Below are positions 61,207 to 64,000 of a stretch of 64,000 bases of DNA, piece after piece; position 1 is the stretch's first letter, and every line of letters begins with the position of its first letter. This stretch comes from Filosporella fistucella (Eukaryota; Ascomycota; Leotiomycetes; Helotiales): the NCBI GenBank assembly GCA_030077755.1, contig JAQJZZ010000018.1, positions 1,488,001-1,552,000 on the forward strand. The letters run 5' to 3'. Both the position numbers and the translations under genes were made by a program. The notes beneath the pieces were generated by a model. It was given only the letters and a program-made list of their open reading frames with translations. It made no database searches and was not told the DNA's origin.

Positions 61207-62318
61207 ATGGGGTTTGGAGACTTCGACACAATCTGCCATCAGGCGGCGGTACCATCATGTGCAGTTGTAGGCAGTATTACACACATCGCTGGATTCCATG
61301 GCATTGAGGCCAACTGTTATGCGCGGAATATCGAATTAGCCAACACGATCATCTTTCAAGGTGCTGCCTCATTTATGCATATCGCAGCTCTCATCATGAC
61401 CGTTATCATGATCTTACATGTGCGGAGTAAATTCACAGCTGTCGGTACGTTGCTGTTGGGGCTTCGATAGGCGGCGAGTTGTTGATACTGATATTACTAT
61501 TTATAGGCCGCAAAGAAATAACATTATTCTTCTACCTTTACATGATGCTAACCTTCGCATCTCTACTCCTCGATTCGGGCGTCATTCCTCCCGGAAATGC
61601 TGTTTACCCATACTTTGCGGCAGTACAGAATGGTCTAACATCAGCAATGTGTGTTTGCCTACTCATCAACGGATTCGTAGGATTTCAGTTGTACGAAGAT
61701 GGCACTACCATATCTGTCTGGCTCCTACGAACAGTCAGCGCAGTTATGTTTATCATTACAGGCCTGGTTTCACTCGCAACTTTCAAATCCTGGGCTGGTT
61801 TAGGACCTACTCATACTATTGGACTTTTCGTTGTTTTATACTTGGTTTCGGCCATTGCATTAGTGATATACTTCATTTCCCAGGTCATTCTTGTGGTCAA
61901 CACATTAGAGGACCGCTGGCCACTGGGAGATCTTGCTTTTGGGGCCTTCTTTTTTGTTATTGGCCAAGTCATTCTCTACGTTTTCAGCAACACCATATGT
62001 GAGGCTGTCCAGCACTACCTCGACGGGTTATTCTTTGCCACTATCTGCAATCTTTTAGCTGTAATGATGGTATACAAGGTGTGTTGCCCTTCCTTTTCCT
62101 TGCTATTTTTCGCTAAATATATACAGTACTGGGACTCGATCACTCGTGAAGATCTTGAATTCTCGGTTGGCACCAAGCAAAACAACTGGGAAGTTAAAGA
62201 ACTACTTCCCGAAGATGACCGCCGGACGACAATCTATCAAGATGACTACTCCAATCCAGCCATGTATACCCACTCTCAGCAAGCCAGAAATTCGAATTAT
62301 GGTGGATTCCAGTACTAA
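61207..62318 (+). CDS. CHS7: Chitin synthase export chaperone Chs7
   Basis: ER membrane chaperone that lets class IV-type chitin synthase (Chs3) leave the ER. Exons 61207-61444, 61507-62078 and 62127-62318 join in phase (1002 nt, 333 aa), the usual family length. The protein opens MGFGDFDTICHQAAVPSCAV with conserved Cys and has seven hydrophobic helices. Typical blocks are SKFTAVGRKEITLFFYLYMM, LLDSGVIPPGNAVYPYFAAV, GLTSAMCVCLLINGFVGFQL and EDGTTISVWLLR. The tail reads YWDSITREDLEFSVGTKQNN then WEVKELLPEDDRR, followed by a Tyr/Ser/Asn-rich end. The 48-nt last intron is stop-free and frame-preserving. Confidence 0.95.
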
Positions 62319-62999
62319 GGTTCCGGTAGCACTTTCATGCCGTGATAGAACGAGAAGGGAAACAAATTTGGGGCATAGCGTTGCTTTGTTGAATTTGGTC
62401 GGTTAAACTCCGAATGGCGTTTGAAATGGTGTATTCAGTGCTTGCAATGTATATAGGGAAACTCAAGTTGGATACTGAGGCTACCCCTCGTGGAAAATGG
62501 CGTTGCCTGCGGTTGAGCAGACATGTAAATAGAAGAATTTTAATGAAATGACTAATAATATTGGTGCACCTTCAGGTCCACATAGCGAAATAACCTAAAT
62601 CGAGTGCTTGCTTCATGTAAATTCCCAACATCTGGCTTACTGTGGGTGAATACTGGAATGAAAAATATTCGACGAACTACCACAGAATTACTTTGAAATC
62701 AAAGATTGTGTCAGGTGGAAAGGCGAAGGTAGGAAACTCCATTAGAGTGTCAGTTTCAGTGACTGTCCCACCAGGACTAAGGATTGCGAACAGTTTTATA
62801 AAATTGGAAAAAATTTGTTGGCTTCTCGCTACCACTTAATAGTGACCGTAGATTGAGCCTTGATATATAACAGATTTTCAACATCTCCCAGAAACTCCAC
62901 CGCCTTAAGAACACACAACAGCCTCTCACCAACATGGAAACAACCAGTCGGTCGCCTTCGGACTTTCTGCCACGCCTCTCAATGTGGATGTCACAGAAT
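62319..62999. other. Intergenic interval (convergent 3' ends)
   Basis: About 0.68 kb between convergent Chs7 and GMC oxidoreductase genes. Nothing recognised. Confidence 0.5.
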
Positions 63000-64000
63000 T
63001 TACAATCTTGCTCGCCCATCACCTCTCCATCCAGCTTCAAAGGCAATCATTTCTGCTGCACGCTCACCAATAGCCAAAACAGTCAACATAGGATTCACGG
63101 TAGGCATGCTGGGGAATACACCAGCATCGGCGATTCTCACTCCCTTCAAACCTCTGACCTTCAACTCCGGATCCACAACAGCGAGATTATCATCCTTGGC
63201 CCCCATTTTGGTTGTTCCCGCTGGATGATACACGGTATGGGCAACCCGACGACCATACTCAGACAGCTCAGCGTCAGTCTGGACTTTCGGGCCTGGGGCA
63301 ACTTCCTTCTCAATCCAGTTGCAGAAAGGAGCTTGTTTGGCGATCTCTCGAGCAGCTTTGAGACCTGCTACGATAGTTGCAGCGTCATAACCTTCCGGAT
63401 CGGTGAAGTAGCGGAAATCAAGAGCAGGCTTGACACTTGGGTCATTGGACGTGAGATAGACGCGCCCTCGGGAGCGGGGCCGTGGGATGTTCGGGGTCAT
63501 GCAGAACGCATTCAGAGGTGACTCGTAGCCCAAACGAGCGGTGTTGAGTGAAAAGGGTATTTGGTAGCAGTGCATCATGATGTCTGCAATGGTACCATCT
63601 GGCAGTGCCTTAGGATTGAAAGTCGGATCAGGGTTGGATGCTGCTGCATTCTTGATCTCGCGGCGTAAGAAGATCCCGGCATCAGAGTCCATGGTGGTTT
63701 GAGGTGGGATGGGTGCATTGAGTTCCCACATGATGATAGACTCTGGATGATCAAGCAGATTCTCGCCAACTCCAGGGAGATCATGGACCACGGGAATAGA
63801 TAGGTCATTGAGTTGCGATGAGGGCCCGATTCCGGATAGAAGCATCAAACGGCAAGTGTCGACCGCACCAGCACATAGGATGGTCTCTGTTTTGGGCGAG
63901 ACAGTAAGCTTCTCACCGGTTTTGAGAGTTATGTTTACACCCGTGACAGTCTTCCCCGAGACGTTGACTTTACTAACCCAGGCGTTGGTGAGGATGGTGA
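63000..64000 (-). CDS. GMC oxidoreductase, C-terminal part (5' end outside the window)
   Basis: FAD-dependent alcohol or choline-dehydrogenase-type oxidoreductase. The open frame runs from the window edge (64000) to TAA at 63002-63000, with no stop or needed intron. Readable family blocks are ETILCAGAVDTCRLMLLSGI (the second GMC signature; a Cys stands where Pro is common), LPGVGENLLDHPE, RPRSRGRVYLTSNDP and KPALDFRYFTDPEGYD. The catalytic region AHTVYHPAGTTKMG and the FAD-closing MPTVNPMLTVLAIGERAAEM follow. The His of VYHPAG is the expected active-site base. The N-terminal FAD GxGxxG motif must lie beyond 64000. Substrate cannot be assigned; lignocellulose, choline and secondary-metabolite enzymes all share this fold. 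Confidence 0.9.
   Translation of the reverse strand, partial: TILTNAWVSKVNVSGKTVTGVNITLKTGEKLTVSPKTETILCAGAVDTCRLMLLSGIGPSSQLNDLSIPVVHDLPGVGENLLDHPESIIMWELNAPIPPQTTMDSDAGIFLRREIKNAAASNPDPTFNPKALPDGTIADIMMHCYQIPFSLNTARLGYESPLNAFCMTPNIPRPRSRGRVYLTSNDPSVKPALDFRYFTDPEGYDAATIVAGLKAAREIAKQAPFCNWIEKEVAPGPKVQTDAELSEYGRRVAHTVYHPAGTTKMGAKDDNLAVVDPELKVRGLKGVRIADAGVFPSMPTVNPMLTVLAIGERAAEMIAFEAGWRGDGRARL

Overview
This window is nuclear DNA of a filamentous ascomycete (Pezizomycotina). Short 40-100 nt introns carry GTAAGT-like donors and CTAAC/CTGAC branch points. Several families are typical of the group: a DUF7730 protein, a Chs7 chitin synthase chaperone, an ArAE-type exporter and a Clg1-like cyclin. 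A leotiomycete is my best guess for the class, but this is inference from overall resemblance and cannot be proved without a search. No CRISPR array, tRNA, rRNA, intact transposon or origin could be supported.

Layout. 1-6140: a long disordered protein and a Golgi UDP-galactose-type transporter. 6937-12012: the meiotic helicase MER3/HFM1. 13206-15549 (minus): an eight-exon secreted Ser/Ala-rich repeat protein with a CBM-like C-terminus. 16355-17173: ribosomal protein S19. 18770-20302: a protein with a deaminase-like zinc site. 21081-25100 (minus): a 14-exon ArAE/fusaric-acid-resistance-like membrane protein. 25873-28439 (minus): a 13-exon dihydroxy-acid dehydratase paralogue without an obvious mitochondrial presequence. 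31279-33472: an alpha/beta-hydrolase fused to a Cys-dependent phosphatase. 34187-34973: an NDUFAF3/DUF498 complex I assembly factor. 36570-38580: a ferric reductase. 38750-40070 (minus): a DUF676-like hydrolase. 40690-41718: a DUF7730 protein. 41991-43052 (minus): a C2H2-like zinc protein. 43912-45390 (minus): an F-box protein. 46087-47484 (minus): an acyl-CoA thioesterase. 48224-50256 (minus): a Pho85-type cyclin. 61207-62318: Chs7. 63000-64000 (minus): a GMC oxidoreductase cut by the window edge.

The genes do not form an evident biosynthetic cluster; it is a mixed housekeeping neighbourhood. Exon structures were worked out by hand from splice consensus, reading phase and family conservation. 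Where exon lengths sum to whole codons this is stated. Points to follow: the deaminase-like protein (18770-20302), the hydrolase-phosphatase fusion, two inferred GC-AG introns, microexons of 7, 8 and 18 nt, several 48-nt introns that keep the frame open, and an 11-kb gene-poor, microsatellite-rich interval (50257-61206) upstream of the cyclin gene.
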